Positions 1-8,900 of a stretch of 64,000 nt of DNA are shown one piece after another. A program made the translations under genes and the position numbers. The stretch's first letter is position 1. The number at the start of each line of letters is the position of its first letter. Under the pieces are notes generated by a model. The model saw only the letters and a program-made list of their open reading frames with translations. It was not told the DNA's origin and did no database searches. Source of the DNA: Occallatibacter gabretensis (lineage in GTDB: Bacteria; Acidobacteriota; Terriglobia; Terriglobales; Acidobacteriaceae); contig NZ_LAIJ01000002.1 of the NCBI RefSeq assembly GCF_001449115.1, forward strand, positions 248,001-312,000, given 5' to 3'.

Positions 1-2090
1 TGCGGAATCCCCAGATCGACGAGCAGCTTTCCAAACTGCTTCCGATCCTCCGCCAGGTCAATCGACTCCGGCGAAGTCCCGATAATTGGCACGCCGGCAG
101 CCTTCAGCCTGTGCGCAAGGTTCAGTGGCGTCTGGCCGCCATACTGCACAATCATGCCGATCTTTGCGCCGCCCGCCGCCTCATGGTTGTAAATCGCCAG
201 CACGTCCTCCAGCACGAGCGGCTCAAAATACAACCGGTCGCTCGTGTCGTAGTCCGTCGAAACCGTCTCCGGATTGCAATTCACCATGATCGTTTCGTAG
301 CCGTCTTCCTTCAGCGCAAACGCCGCATGGCAGCAGCAGTAATCAAACTCAATTCCCTGCCCAATCCGGTTCGGTCCCGATCCCAGAATGATGACCTTCG
401 CCTTATCCGTCGCGGGCGACTCATCTTCTTCGTCATACGTCGAGTACAGATACGGCGTCATCGACTCAAACTCCGCCGCGCACGTATCCACCAGCTTAAA
501 GACCGGCTTGATTCCCTTCGACTCGCGCAGCTCTCGTACCTGCTTCACGCCATCATGGCCCTCAAGCTTCCACTCCGCCGCAATGCGCTCGTCGCTCAGG
601 CCCATTCGCTTCAGCCTGCGTAGAGCCTCTTCCGTAATCTCTTCTGGAGTAGTCTTGGCAATCGTCTGCTGCTCCAGCGTAATCTCGCGAATCTGGTGCA
701 GGAACCACGGGTCCATCCCCGTCAGCCGCGCCACTTCACGCACACTCATCCCGCGTTCAAACGCAAACCGAATATAGCCCAGCCGCTCCGGTCTCGGCGT
801 CACCAACATCTGTGTTAACCGCCGTGGGTCCAGCACTTCAGCACCGGTCTTCTTGCCAGTCTCAAGCGCGCGCCATGCCTTCATCAGCGATTCTTTGAAG
901 GTGCGCCCAATCGCCATCACTTCGCCGACGGACTTCATCTGCGGTCCCAGCACGTCATCCGCGCCAGGAAACTTCTCAAACTGCCACTTCGGAATCTTCG
1001 TCACGACATAATCAATCGTCGGCTCAAAGCATGCCGGCGTCTTGCGTGTAATGTCGTTCGGAATCTCATCCAGCGTGTAACCCACCGCCAGCTTCGCTGC
1101 AATCTTCGCAATCGGAAATCCCGTTGCCTTCGAGGCCAGCGCCGACGACCGGGACACGCGCGGATTCATCTCAATCACCGTCATGCGCCCATTCGTTGGA
1201 TTCACCGCAAACTGTACATTCGATCCGCCCGTCTCTACGCCAATCTCGCGCATCACCGCAATCGCCGCATCGCGCATCTTCTGGTACTCGCGATCCGTCA
1301 GCGTCTGCGCCGGGGCCACCGTAATGGAATCGCCCGTATGCACGCCCATCGGATCGAAGTTCTCAATCGAGCAGATGATGATCACGTTATCCGCCAGATC
1401 GCGCATCACCTCAAGCTCATATTCCTTCCAACCCAGCACGCTCTCTTCAATCAGGCACTCATGCACCGGCGACAAATCCAGTCCTCGCGACAGAATCTCC
1501 ATCAGCTCTTCGCGGTTATATGCAATGCCGCCGCCTGAGCCGCCCAGCGTAAAGCTCGGCCGAATCAAAATCGGAAATCCAATCTTGCTTGCAAAGTCCA
1601 GTCCATCGCGCAGATTATTCACCAGCGCCGACTTCGAAACCTCCAGCCCGATGCGAATCATCGCATCCTTGAACAACAGCCGATCCTCGGCCTTCTTGAT
1701 CGCTCCAAGCTTCGCGCCAATCAGTTCCACGTCGTACTTGTCCAGAATCCCGGCGTCAGCCAGATCGACCGCAAGATTCAGCGCCGTCTGTCCGCCCACC
1801 GTCGGCAGCAATGCAAACTTGCCGGACCCCGGCCCAAGCATCTCCGCCTCGCGCCGGATAATCTCCTCAACATAAACAGTCGTCAACGGCTCAATATACG
1901 TGCGGTCCGCCAGCTCCGGATCAGTCATAATGGTGGCCGGGTTTGAATTCACCAGCACCACCTCATAACCCTCCTGCCTCAGCGCCTTGCAAGCCTGCGT
2001 GCCGGAATAATCAAACTCCGCCGACTGCCCAATCACAATCGGCCCCGAGCCGATCACAAGAATCTTCTGAATGTCATTTCTGCGTGGCAT
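1..2090 (-). CDS. carB: carbamoyl-phosphate synthase large subunit (5' two thirds)
   Basis: Makes carbamoyl phosphate from bicarbonate, ATP and ammonia delivered by CarA, feeding pyrimidine and arginine synthesis in the cytoplasm. The reading frame opens [20 protein letters not shown] and continues [14 protein letters not shown], the standard CarB N-terminus. About 696 codons are present with no stop; the family has about 1,070-1,100 residues, so the window edge cuts the gene near the start of the second ATP-grasp half. ATG at 2088-2090 follows an AGGAAG ribosome site. It lies 18 bp downstream of a small secreted-protein gene that separates it from carA; all three run on the minus strand and probably form one operon. 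Confidence 0.97.
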   Translation of the reverse strand, partial: MPRRNDIQKILVIGSGPIVIGQSAEFDYSGTQACKALRQEGYEVVLVNSNPATIMTDPELADRTYIEPLTTVYVEEIIRREAEMLGPGSGKFALLPTVGGQTALNLAVDLADAGILDKYDVELIGAKLGAIKKAEDRLLFKDAMIRIGLEVSKSALVNNLRDGLDFASKIGFPILIRPSFTLGGSGGGIAYNREELMEILSRGLDLSPVHECLIEESVLGWKEYELEVMRDLADNVIIICSIENFDPMGVHTGDSITVAPAQTLTDREYQKMRDAAIAVMREIGVETGGSNVQFAVNPTNGRMTVIEMNPRVSRSSALASKATGFPIAKIAAKLAVGYTLDEIPNDITRKTPACFEPTIDYVVTKIPKWQFEKFPGADDVLGPQMKSVGEVMAIGRTFKESLMKAWRALETGKKTGAEVLDPRRLTQMLVTPRPERLGYIRFAFERGMSVREVARLTGMDPWFLHQIREITLEQQTIAKTTPEEITEEALRRLKRMGLSDERIAAEWKLEGHDGVKQVRELRESKGIKPVFKLVDTCAAEFESMTPYLYSTYDEEDESPATDKAKVIILGSGPNRIGQGIEFDYCCCHAAFALKEDGYETIMVNCNPETVSTDYDTSDRLYFEPLVLEDVLAIYNHEAAGGAKIGMIVQYGGQTPLNLAHRLKAAGVPIIGTSPESIDLAEDRKQFGKLLVDLGIP

Positions 2091-2108
2091 TTCTTCCTGT
2101 GTCCTGAC

Positions 2109-2594
2109 CTAACGTCCGCCATTCTTCCGAATAGCGTGTTCAAATTCCTCTTTACTCGTCACAACCAACGAGCACTCATCCGCGCAGGCCCCCGGCCCAA
2201 GCACAATGTAAAGCTTCTTCCGCTCGATATATGTCGCGATCTCAGCCCGAACCACAATCGCATGCGCAGCCGGCGCATTCAGCGTACGAGCCACCCGGAA
2301 CATATAGTCACCCTGGACGTGATCAATGCGAAATTTTCCCGACTGATCGGTATGCGTGCTCATCCGAACCTTGTCATCCTGCGAAAGCGTGACCTCAACA
2401 TTTGCAGCCGGCGCACCACGTCCGGTAACCACAACGCCTTCCACATGCGTCAGCCGAATCGGCCCATCTTTTTCCAGTTGCTGCGCATGAGCCACACCGC
2501 AAACCAGCGCCACCAGCATACAACCCAAAAAACAGCGGAGCCAAAAGCCCCGCTGTCTTGAAATACCTGTCCTAGCGCTCAACGCAACCGTCAT
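2109..2594 (-). CDS. secreted carboxypeptidase-regulatory-like (CarboxypepD_reg) domain protein
   Basis: 161 residues. A basic stretch, then a hydrophobic segment (about residues 19-37, ending VAHAQ), forms a signal peptide. The rest resembles the beta-sandwich regulatory-like domain common in acidobacterial surface proteins: GVVVTGRGAPAANVEVTLSQ, then DQSGKFRIDHVQGDYMFRV. The chosen ATG (2592-2594) overlaps the carA stop as ATGA and is preceded by GGAAGGG, so translation is probably coupled to carA. An upstream in-frame start at 2603 is possible but less well placed. Function is unknown; an exported protein between two cytosolic synthase subunits is odd. The domain call rests on pattern resemblance. 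Confidence 0.8.
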   Translation of the reverse strand: MTVALSARTGISRQRGFWLRCFLGCMLVALVCGVAHAQQLEKDGPIRLTHVEGVVVTGRGAPAANVEVTLSQDDKVRMSTHTDQSGKFRIDHVQGDYMFRVARTLNAPAAHAIVVRAEIATYIERKKLYIVLGPGACADECSLVVTSKEEFEHAIRKNGGR

Positions 2595-3724
2595 CCCTTC
2601 CACTCCTCCATCAAATTCCGGAAATCCCGAAACAGATAGTGCGAATCATGCGGCCCCGGCGCAGCCTCCGGATGATATTGCACGCTGAACAACGGCAGCG
2701 TCTTGTGCCGCAAGCCTTCCAGCGTATTGTCGTTCAGATCTACGTGAGTCAGCTCAACTTCGTTCGCATTCACGCTCTCCGGATCGACGGCAAAGTTATG
2801 GTTGTGCGCCGTAATCTCCACCTTGCCAGTTGCATTATTCCGCACCGGATGATTCCCGCCATGATGTCCGAACTTCAGCTTGTACGTCTTGCCGCCCAGC
2901 GCCAGCCCGCATAGCTGATGCCCCAGGCAAATCCCAAAGACCGGCACGCGCCCCATCATCCCGCGAATCGCATTCACTGCATAATCCACAGGCTCCGGGT
3001 CACCCGGCCCATTTGACAGAAACACGCCATCCGGCTTCATCCCCAGCACGTCCTCGGAAGAAGTCTGCGCAGGCACAACCGTCACCTTGCAGCCTTCGCG
3101 AGTCAACATGCGCAAAATGTTTCGCTTCATCCCAAAGTCGTAAGCCACCACATGCAGCTTCGGTCCCTCAACGGTGACAGTCAGCAGCGGATCGTCCGTC
3201 TGGTTATGGCTATCCGATTCGTCAAAGGTATAAATCGCCTTCGTCGAAACCACCTTCGCCAGATCAGTCCCATCCATCTTGCGAATTTTTCTGGCCTTTT
3301 GGACAAGCTCTTCGACATCAGAAGAGACCGTCGAAATCACACCACGCATCACGCCGTTATCGCGCAGGTGCCGCACCAGCGCTCGCGTGTCAATCTCCGC
3401 CAGCACGGGAACCTGGTAGCGTTCCATGTATTCGTCGGTTACCTGCTCGGAGCGCCAATTCGAGCTCACGCGCGAAAACTCACGCACAATCAGGCCTTCA
3501 ATAAACGGCTTCGCCGCTTCATTGTCTGCCTGGTTCGTTCCGTAATTCCCGATCTGCGGATTGGTAAGAACAACTATCTGTCCGGCATAGGAAGGATCGG
3601 TAGCAATTTCCTGGTAGCCGGTAAGAGAAGTATTGAAAACTACCTCGCCCTGGCATTCACCAGGTGCGCCGTAGCCTTCGCCGCGGAAGAGGCGCCCGTC
3701 CTCGAGCGCAAGTATGGCCTGCAT
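2591..3724 (-). CDS. carA: carbamoyl-phosphate synthase small (glutaminase) subunit
   Basis: Hydrolyses glutamine and passes ammonia to CarB. 377 residues, normal length. The N-terminal domain reads MQAILALEDGRLFRGEGYG with VVFNTSLTGYQEIATDPSYAGQ; the C-terminal class I glutamine amidotransferase domain has the nucleophile in VFGICLGHQLCG and the His/Glu in SVQYHPEAAPGP. The ATG at 3722-3724 has GGAG five bases upstream; a start at 3748 would add eight residues without a better ribosome site. First gene of the carA-(secreted protein)-carB series. Confidence 0.97.
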   Translation of the reverse strand: MQAILALEDGRLFRGEGYGAPGECQGEVVFNTSLTGYQEIATDPSYAGQIVVLTNPQIGNYGTNQADNEAAKPFIEGLIVREFSRVSSNWRSEQVTDEYMERYQVPVLAEIDTRALVRHLRDNGVMRGVISTVSSDVEELVQKARKIRKMDGTDLAKVVSTKAIYTFDESDSHNQTDDPLLTVTVEGPKLHVVAYDFGMKRNILRMLTREGCKVTVVPAQTSSEDVLGMKPDGVFLSNGPGDPEPVDYAVNAIRGMMGRVPVFGICLGHQLCGLALGGKTYKLKFGHHGGNHPVRNNATGKVEITAHNHNFAVDPESVNANEVELTHVDLNDNTLEGLRHKTLPLFSVQYHPEAAPGPHDSHYLFRDFRNLMEEWKG

Positions 3725-3872
3725 CGCTTCTCCGGGGAGTGGATTCAATCGATTTTATCAGGTTTCACTCCGCATCGTTAGATGCTGAGACCCTGAAATT
3801 TGATGTGCTTTATGTCAATCCGCCACAAAAAGAAAACAGATCAGGCGCCGCACATCTGAATTCAGGAACTCC

Positions 3873-4874
3873 ATGCTATTTTGCCGCGTATTCATCTGCA
3901 TAATGTTTAATTTGCGTTTGATCCATATACCCGCTACCGCCTTATTCATGGGGGTTGTCGCGTTTACGCATCTCAGCTCGGCGCAGGAGCCGCAAACTCC
4001 TATCTTTCGCACGGAGACCCACTTAGTTGACTTCACATTCAGTGTTCGTCGTTCAGATGGCACTCTTGTAAATGGCCTCAACCGCGAAGACTTCATCATC
4101 ACGGAAGATGGAAGCCCACAGAAACCAGCATTCTTCGGCAAAGAAGCTGAACTCCCGCTCACCTTAGGCCTCCTCGTAGATGTCAGCGATAGCCAAAGCA
4201 AATTCTTCAAGCGCCATCACAAAGACATCGAAAAATTCCTCAACACTGTGATGCGACCGCAAGATGAGGTCTTCAGCATTTGCTTTGGAAACCATCTACG
4301 CGTCACCAGCGACAAAACTTCATCCATCGCTTCGGTGATGGAACAGTTGGAGCGCTTCGACAAGGGGGAGCGCAATTATCCCGAACTTGCGCCCGAAGAT
4401 CATCGCGACAATCAGACCGGCGGCGGAACAGCGCTCTACGATGCCATTTATTACAGTGTCGCCGCTAAACTTGCACAGGCTTCTGGACGCCGCCGTGCAT
4501 TGATCCTTTTTACAGATGGCGAAGAAAACGCAAGCGCCCACGATCTGTTCGACGCAATTGACGCCGCGCGTGAAAACGACACTCTGATCTATGCCATCCG
4601 TTATACGGATGAAAAGCAGCTCACACCGCATTCACACCACGGAATTGCGGCTTTACATCATCTTTCGTCTGAAACAGGCGGCTCAGACTTCGATGCGCTC
4701 CACATCAATGTTTCTGAAGCATTCGAGCAGATTGCCAGTGAGCTGCGGTCTCTCTACTCCGTCGGATATTACTCATCAAACAAAAAACGGGATGGCACAT
4801 TCCGTCGGGTAGTAGTCACAACCACGGATCCGGCATATTCCGTGCGTGCGCGCACCGGCTACTATGCTCGTTAA
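3873..4874 (+). CDS. VWFA-domain secreted protein (acidobacterial VWFA-related family)
   Basis: 333 residues. The N-terminus has a hydrophobic signal segment (about residues 15-37) ending at SSAQEP. The segment VDFTFSVRRSDGTLVNGLNREDFIITEDGSPQK is typical of the family that precedes a von Willebrand A fold. The metal-site motif DxSxS is intact in LLVDVSDSQSK, and LILFTDGEENAS supplies the later Asp loop. The C-terminus (RSLYSVGYYSSNKKRDGTFRRV) is also family-like. Start at 3873 has AGGA five bases upstream; 3903 is an alternative. Its end overlaps the end of lepB by four bases (convergent). Probably an exported adhesion or protein-interaction module; the partner is unknown. Confidence 0.85.
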   Translation: MLFCRVFICIMFNLRLIHIPATALFMGVVAFTHLSSAQEPQTPIFRTETHLVDFTFSVRRSDGTLVNGLNREDFIITEDGSPQKPAFFGKEAELPLTLGLLVDVSDSQSKFFKRHHKDIEKFLNTVMRPQDEVFSICFGNHLRVTSDKTSSIASVMEQLERFDKGERNYPELAPEDHRDNQTGGGTALYDAIYYSVAAKLAQASGRRRALILFTDGEENASAHDLFDAIDAARENDTLIYAIRYTDEKQLTPHSHHGIAALHHLSSETGGSDFDALHINVSEAFEQIASELRSLYSVGYYSSNKKRDGTFRRVVVTTTDPAYSVRARTGYYAR

Positions 4875-5461
4875 TTCACCACGCCCGCATCCCGCCTTGG
4901 CCAGTACACAAACGCGGCCTTCCCGTAGATCAAACCCCGCTCCACCGGCCCAAACTCCCGGCTGTCGGATGAAATCGACCTATGGTCGCCCATCATATAG
5001 TAGTAATCCGGCGGAATCACCATCTCCGGCAATGACCGGCTGTCTCGATACTCATCCGGCACATACGGCTCTTCCAGCCGCCGCCCATTCAGAATCACGT
5101 CCCCGCCATCAATCCGCAGCCGGTCTCCCGGCACTGCAATCACGCGCTTGATGTAACTCTTCTCCGGATCCCTCGGATAATGAAACACCACCACATCTCC
5201 ACGCTGAATCGCGCTGAAGTGGTACACAAACTTGTTGATGAACAACCGGTCATGATCCTCCAGTCGCGGCAGCATGCTTGTACCTTCCACCCGCACCGGC
5301 TGATACAGAAACAGAATCATGAAAACTGACGCCACAACCGCAATCAGCAGGTCGCGCGCCCACAGCATAAGCGTGCCCGACTCAGGCGCAACAACAGGAG
5401 CAGAAACCTCATGCACCTGCGCCTGGACCGCTTCGTTTTCCTGATTTTCCTGGGAGATCAT
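4871..5461 (-). CDS. lepB: signal peptidase I
   Basis: Membrane serine protease that removes signal peptides from exported preproteins. 196 residues. One membrane segment at about 35-54 is followed by the catalytic Ser62 in VEGTSMLPRL and the general-base Lys105 in SYIKRVIAVPGD. The last conserved box is YYYMMGDHRSISSDSREFG. A hydrophilic N-terminal tail of about 30 residues precedes the membrane span. Stands alone, convergent with the VWFA gene. Confidence 0.95.
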   Translation of the reverse strand: MISQENQENEAVQAQVHEVSAPVVAPESGTLMLWARDLLIAVVASVFMILFLYQPVRVEGTSMLPRLEDHDRLFINKFVYHFSAIQRGDVVVFHYPRDPEKSYIKRVIAVPGDRLRIDGGDVILNGRRLEEPYVPDEYRDSRSLPEMVIPPDYYYMMGDHRSISSDSREFGPVERGLIYGKAAFVYWPRRDAGVVN

Positions 5462-5489
5462 TGCCTTCTACTTCTACTTTAGCTCACTT

Positions 5490-6386
5490 TCACTGGCATC
5501 CCAGCCCGCCCGGCGGACAAAGCACGCGTGGCTTCTCCATTGGCTTGGCCTGCATCGCGGATGGCACAAACACAGTCGCCGTTCCCGGCGCGCCCACTCC
5601 GCCCAGATTCGCTTCTTCCAGCGTCAGCGGTCTCTGCAGCATCATCTCCACCTGCGTGCCCGCATCAATATTCACATCCGCACCGCGGGTAAAGAGCGAT
5701 ACAATTCCCGCCGCCGCCAAGCCACCGGCCATTCCGATCAAGCCTCCCGCCAGCGGATGCCCCGACCCCAATCCGCCAATCGCGCCTACCGTCCCGCCTG
5801 TCGGAATCGCAATCTCCGCAACCTTGCCCATATTCCGCGTCTTGTCGCTGTCCTGTTCAATCGTGCCTTCGCCATCATCCTTTACAGACTGCTTCTTCGC
5901 CCCCGGCACGCTGTTCACAATTCCCGGAATCTCTACCACGCTTCCATTCGGAAAAATAATCGAAGTAAAGTGCATATCCAGCTGCGCCTTACCCTTCACA
6001 TGCCCCGCTCGCTCCACGCGATCCACCATGCCCTGCACATACACGCCAGTCGGAATCATGACTCGGCTTCCCACCACCACCGGAAACGTCGAAACCAGGT
6101 ACACCCCGTCGCCAGCACGTGCGCTCTTCGTATTCAGCGAGTTCCTGAGCTGCAGCAGCACCTTCGTCCCCGCCGGCACAATATAAGTCTTCGGCTGTAC
6201 AGCAGTCATCTGCGCCGGAACTGTTGCCAGACCACTCGCAATTGGCTGCGGAGTTGGCACAGTCTGCCCAGCAGTAGCCGGAGTCGGCGCAGCATTCGCC
6301 GGTGCCTGTCCAGCATCCTGCCCCTGGGCCGCCACGCCCAGTGTCATCCACAGCGCCACACTCATCCCCGCTGCAACTCCCCGCAT
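5490..6386 (-). CDS. secreted protein with TrbI/VirB10-like barrel, Gly/Ala-rich
   Basis: 298 residues. Signal peptide (MRGVAAGMSVALWMTLGVAAQGQ), then a Pro/Ala/Thr-rich linker to about residue 70. The core YIVPAGTKVLLQLRNSLNTKSARAGDGVYLVSTFPV plus VMIPTGVYVQGMVDRVE resembles the TrbI/VirB10 C-terminal barrel seen as a stand-alone module in acidobacteria. A hydrophobic glycine-rich stretch (GGLGSGHPLAGGLIGMAGGLAAAG) follows, then GADVNIDAGTQVEMMLQRPLTL. The ATG at 6384-6386 has GGAGGGG five bases upstream, which decides it against the longer frame to 6548. No secretion-system genes are nearby, so an envelope role is more likely than conjugation. Domain call is resemblance only. Confidence 0.7.
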   Translation of the reverse strand: MRGVAAGMSVALWMTLGVAAQGQDAGQAPANAAPTPATAGQTVPTPQPIASGLATVPAQMTAVQPKTYIVPAGTKVLLQLRNSLNTKSARAGDGVYLVSTFPVVVGSRVMIPTGVYVQGMVDRVERAGHVKGKAQLDMHFTSIIFPNGSVVEIPGIVNSVPGAKKQSVKDDGEGTIEQDSDKTRNMGKVAEIAIPTGGTVGAIGGLGSGHPLAGGLIGMAGGLAAAGIVSLFTRGADVNIDAGTQVEMMLQRPLTLEEANLGGVGAPGTATVFVPSAMQAKPMEKPRVLCPPGGLGCQ

Positions 6387-6465
6387 AGCTGCCCCTCCCT
6401 TTCGATAGACGCTTGTCTTGCAATCAAGGATAGCCCCATTCCGCCTCATTTGTGCGGTGTTTAAA

Positions 6466-6489
6466 GAGCACGCCCTTAGCCATACCATA
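6466..6489. repeat. degenerate copy of the GGCAC...GTGCC intergenic repeat
   Basis: AAAGAGCACGCCCTTAGCC followed by ATACC resembles the better-preserved copies at 8798-8822 and 48734-48756. It lies in the divergent gap between the secreted protein (minus) and the serine hydrolase (plus). Confidence 0.4.
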
Positions 6490-6570
6490 CCGTCGCTTAC
6501 AAATGTTTCGGGCTTCACCCAAAATGGAAAAGTTTCTCCAAATTGCATTTCGCGTTACGATGCAAAGACA

Positions 6571-7668
6571 ATGCAGCCCGCGCACCAACCCGCCAATGAT
6601 CGCGATCCGCGCTTCGCCCCGGCCCTGCGCGTGCTGGAAGATGCCATTGCAGCCCGCGCCTTCCCTGGCTGCGCCTTCGGCGTCCTCGCCGACGGTCAGA
6701 TCCTGCTTCACTCCGCCATTGGCCGCCAAACCTACGACGCGAACTCGCCCGTCATCACACCAGACACGCTCTACGACATCGCCAGTGTCACCAAAGTCGC
6801 CATCACCACTACCGCTGCCATGCTCCTCCATCAGCGCGGCATCCTCGATCTCGAAATGCCACTCGGCGATCTTCTTCCCGGTTTCGTCATCGGTCGCGAA
6901 CCCGGCTCACCTGCGCGCCACGTCCGCATCCACCATCTCCTCGCGCATTCCTCCGGCCTGCCCGGCTACGTTCGCTTGTTTGAGCAGCATTCCACGCCAT
7001 CTTCCCTTCTCCGCGCCTGCCTCGAGCTCCCCATTGAAGCCCCTCCCGGCACGCGCGCCGAATATTCTGATCCCGGATTCATCCTTCTAGGCAAAGCCCT
7101 TGAAGTCCTCATACACGAACCCCTCAGTCAATGGGCACATCGCGAGATCCTCGTCCCGCTCGCCATGTCCGCATCATGCTTCTGCCCACTTCCCGCCCAG
7201 CGCGCCGCCATCCCGCCCACCGAGTTGGATACATGGTTCCGTCATCGCATCATCCAGGGCGAAGTCCAGGATGAAAACGCCTCCGTCCTCCACGGCGCCG
7301 CCGGCCACGCCGGCCTCTTCTCCAACGTCCCCGACCTCCTCCGCCTCGCGCAAGCCATCTTCGACGCCAGCCAGGCCGACTCCCTCTTCACAACCAAAAC
7401 CATCGATCTCTTCTCTCGCCGTCAGCCTCCCACCGGCAGCTCCCGCGCCCTGGGCTGGGATACGCCATCAGAAAACTCCTCCTCCGGCTCGCATTTCTCG
7501 CCACACTCCATCGGCCATCTCGGCTTCGCCGGCACATCGCTCTGGATCGATCTCGACGCCCGCATCACCATCGTGCTTCTCACCAACCGCACCTGGCCCG
7601 ACCGCCAATCCCAGCTCATCAGAACCGTGCGCCCCTCCTTTCATAACGCCATTCGCGAAGCCCTTTGA
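6571..7668 (+). CDS. beta-lactamase-related serine hydrolase (class C / esterase-like)
   Basis: 365 residues from ATG 6571 (MQPAHQPANDRDPRFAPALRVLEDAI). The nucleophile motif SxxK is SVTK in YDIASVTKVAIT, the second motif is YSD in AEYSDPGFILLG, and HLG in IGHLGFAG stands in place of KTG. No signal peptide is evident from this start, so it may be cytosolic. It lies about 140 bp upstream of murQ in the same direction. In several bacteria a cytosolic serine hydrolase of this type sits beside murQ in cell-wall recycling clusters, so an amidase or esterase role on muropeptides is a reasonable inference, not shown. A longer frame to 6418 lacks signal character. Confidence 0.85.
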   Translation: MQPAHQPANDRDPRFAPALRVLEDAIAARAFPGCAFGVLADGQILLHSAIGRQTYDANSPVITPDTLYDIASVTKVAITTTAAMLLHQRGILDLEMPLGDLLPGFVIGREPGSPARHVRIHHLLAHSSGLPGYVRLFEQHSTPSSLLRACLELPIEAPPGTRAEYSDPGFILLGKALEVLIHEPLSQWAHREILVPLAMSASCFCPLPAQRAAIPPTELDTWFRHRIIQGEVQDENASVLHGAAGHAGLFSNVPDLLRLAQAIFDASQADSLFTTKTIDLFSRRQPPTGSSRALGWDTPSENSSSGSHFSPHSIGHLGFAGTSLWIDLDARITIVLLTNRTWPDRQSQLIRTVRPSFHNAIREAL

Positions 7669-7811
7669 TTCGTCTCTAATCCTTCGTCATTCGTCCCTGA
7701 GAGGCACGGCCACGCAGTGCCTCTCTAAATACCTCCGTAACCCTCCACTACTTCTGCCTTGCCAGTAACAGGAGTACAATCGACAATTAGGGACATATAG
7801 GGACAGAATCG

Positions 7812-8792
7812 ATGGCTACCACCACATTGACTCCGGAGACAGACATCGCATCAACCTCAACCACCGCGAAGCAAGACCCCGCATCCCTCCTCCAGCAGCT
7901 CATCACAGAGAGCATGAATGAAGCCTCCCAGGGCTTCGACACCAAGTCTGCTCTCGAGATCGCTCGCATCATCAATCACGAGGATTCCAAGGTCGCTACC
8001 GCGGTTAAGAAGGCTATTCCGGAGATTGCCCAGGTCATGGACCGGGTTGCTCGCGCTCTCCGTGACGGCGGTCGCCTCATCTATGTAGGCGCAGGCTCCA
8101 GCGGCCGCATCGCCGCCCTCGACGCCTCCGAATGCCCTCCCACTTACTCCACCGCACCCGGTCAGATTCAATACATCATGGCTGGCGGCCCCAAAGCTCT
8201 CGCTTCCGCCGTTGAAGTCAATGAGGATTCCGAAGAGCTCGGCCAGCGTGACATCGCCCGCCGCCGGCCCACGCGCAAAGATGTAGTCATCGGCGTCTCC
8301 GCATCCGGCCGCACGCCCTACGTCGTCGCCGCCACGGCATATGCCCGCGCCCGCGGCGCATTCACCGCCGCCGTCTCATGCAATCACGGCACCCCGCTGG
8401 CTGAAGCCGCGGAGATCGCCATGATCGCCGACGTCGGCCCTGAAGTCGTCTCCGGTTCCACCCGCCTCAAGGCCGGCTCCGCTCAGAAGATGATCCTCAA
8501 TATGATCACCACTGGAGCCATGACCCGCCTGGGTTACGTGTACGAAAACCTCATGGTCAACGTGCACATGCAGAACTCCAAGCTGGTCGAGCGCGGCATC
8601 CGCATTCTCATGCGCGCCTGCAACATCGACCGTGCCACCGCCGTCGATACCATCAAGTCCGCCGGCCGCTCTGTCCCCGTCGCGCTCGTCATGCTCAAGG
8701 CGCGCGTCGACAAGCCTGAAGCCGTCCGCCGCCTCGCTAAATCCGACGGCAACGTCCGCCTCGCCATCGAAGACAACGTCCTCGAACTCTAG
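7812..8792 (+). CDS. murQ: N-acetylmuramic acid 6-phosphate etherase
   Basis: Cleaves the lactyl ether of MurNAc-6-phosphate to GlcNAc-6-phosphate and D-lactate during peptidoglycan recycling. 326 residues, a little longer than usual because of a Thr/Ser-rich N-terminal tail of about 20 residues. The SIS domain signature is GGRLIYVGAGSSGRIAALDASECPPTY, followed by VVIGVSASGRTPYV and the C-terminal helical region AAGRSVPVALVMLKARVDKPEAVRRL. ATG 7812 follows AGGGACAGAATCG. The upstream serine hydrolase is a likely functional neighbour; a long hairpin follows the stop. Confidence 0.96.
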   Translation: MATTTLTPETDIASTSTTAKQDPASLLQQLITESMNEASQGFDTKSALEIARIINHEDSKVATAVKKAIPEIAQVMDRVARALRDGGRLIYVGAGSSGRIAALDASECPPTYSTAPGQIQYIMAGGPKALASAVEVNEDSEELGQRDIARRRPTRKDVVIGVSASGRTPYVVAATAYARARGAFTAAVSCNHGTPLAEAAEIAMIADVGPEVVSGSTRLKAGSAQKMILNMITTGAMTRLGYVYENLMVNVHMQNSKLVERGIRILMRACNIDRATAVDTIKSAGRSVPVALVMLKARVDKPEAVRRLAKSDGNVRLAIEDNVLEL

Positions 8793-8797
8793 CTTTA

Positions 8798-8822
8798 AAA
8801 GGGCACGCCTTTAGCCGTGCCG
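8798..8822. repeat. GGCACG...CGTGCC palindromic intergenic repeat
   Basis: AAAAGGGCACGCCTTTAGCC plus GTGCC directly after the murQ stop. A second good copy lies at 48734-48756 and a decayed one at 6466-6489. Each is intergenic and starts with an A-run before GGGCACG. Confidence 0.6.
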
Positions 8823-8835
8823 CAAATGCCAAATA

Positions 8836-8882
8836 GAAAAAGCAAAGCCTGAAGCGTCATACGCCTCAGGCTTTGCTTTTTC
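8836..8882. terminator. bidirectional terminator between murQ and the ankyrin gene
   Basis: Near-perfect stem: GAAAAAGCAAAGCCTGA on the left pairs with TCAGGCTTTGCTTTTTC on the right, with A- and T-runs on both sides. It can terminate murQ (plus) and the ankyrin gene (minus). Confidence 0.9.
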
Positions 8883-8900
8883 TATTCCCTATTCCCTGCT

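Noticed and set aside
5490..6386. Conjugation or type IV secretion gene because of the TrbI/VirB10-like core
   Set aside because: No other secretion gene nearby, and the glycine-rich tail and lone position fit an envelope protein better.
7696..7730. Terminator at GAGAGGCAC...GTGCCTCTC after the first serine hydrolase
   Set aside because: It is a short palindrome with no T-run and resembles the gap repeats; a terminator role could not be supported.
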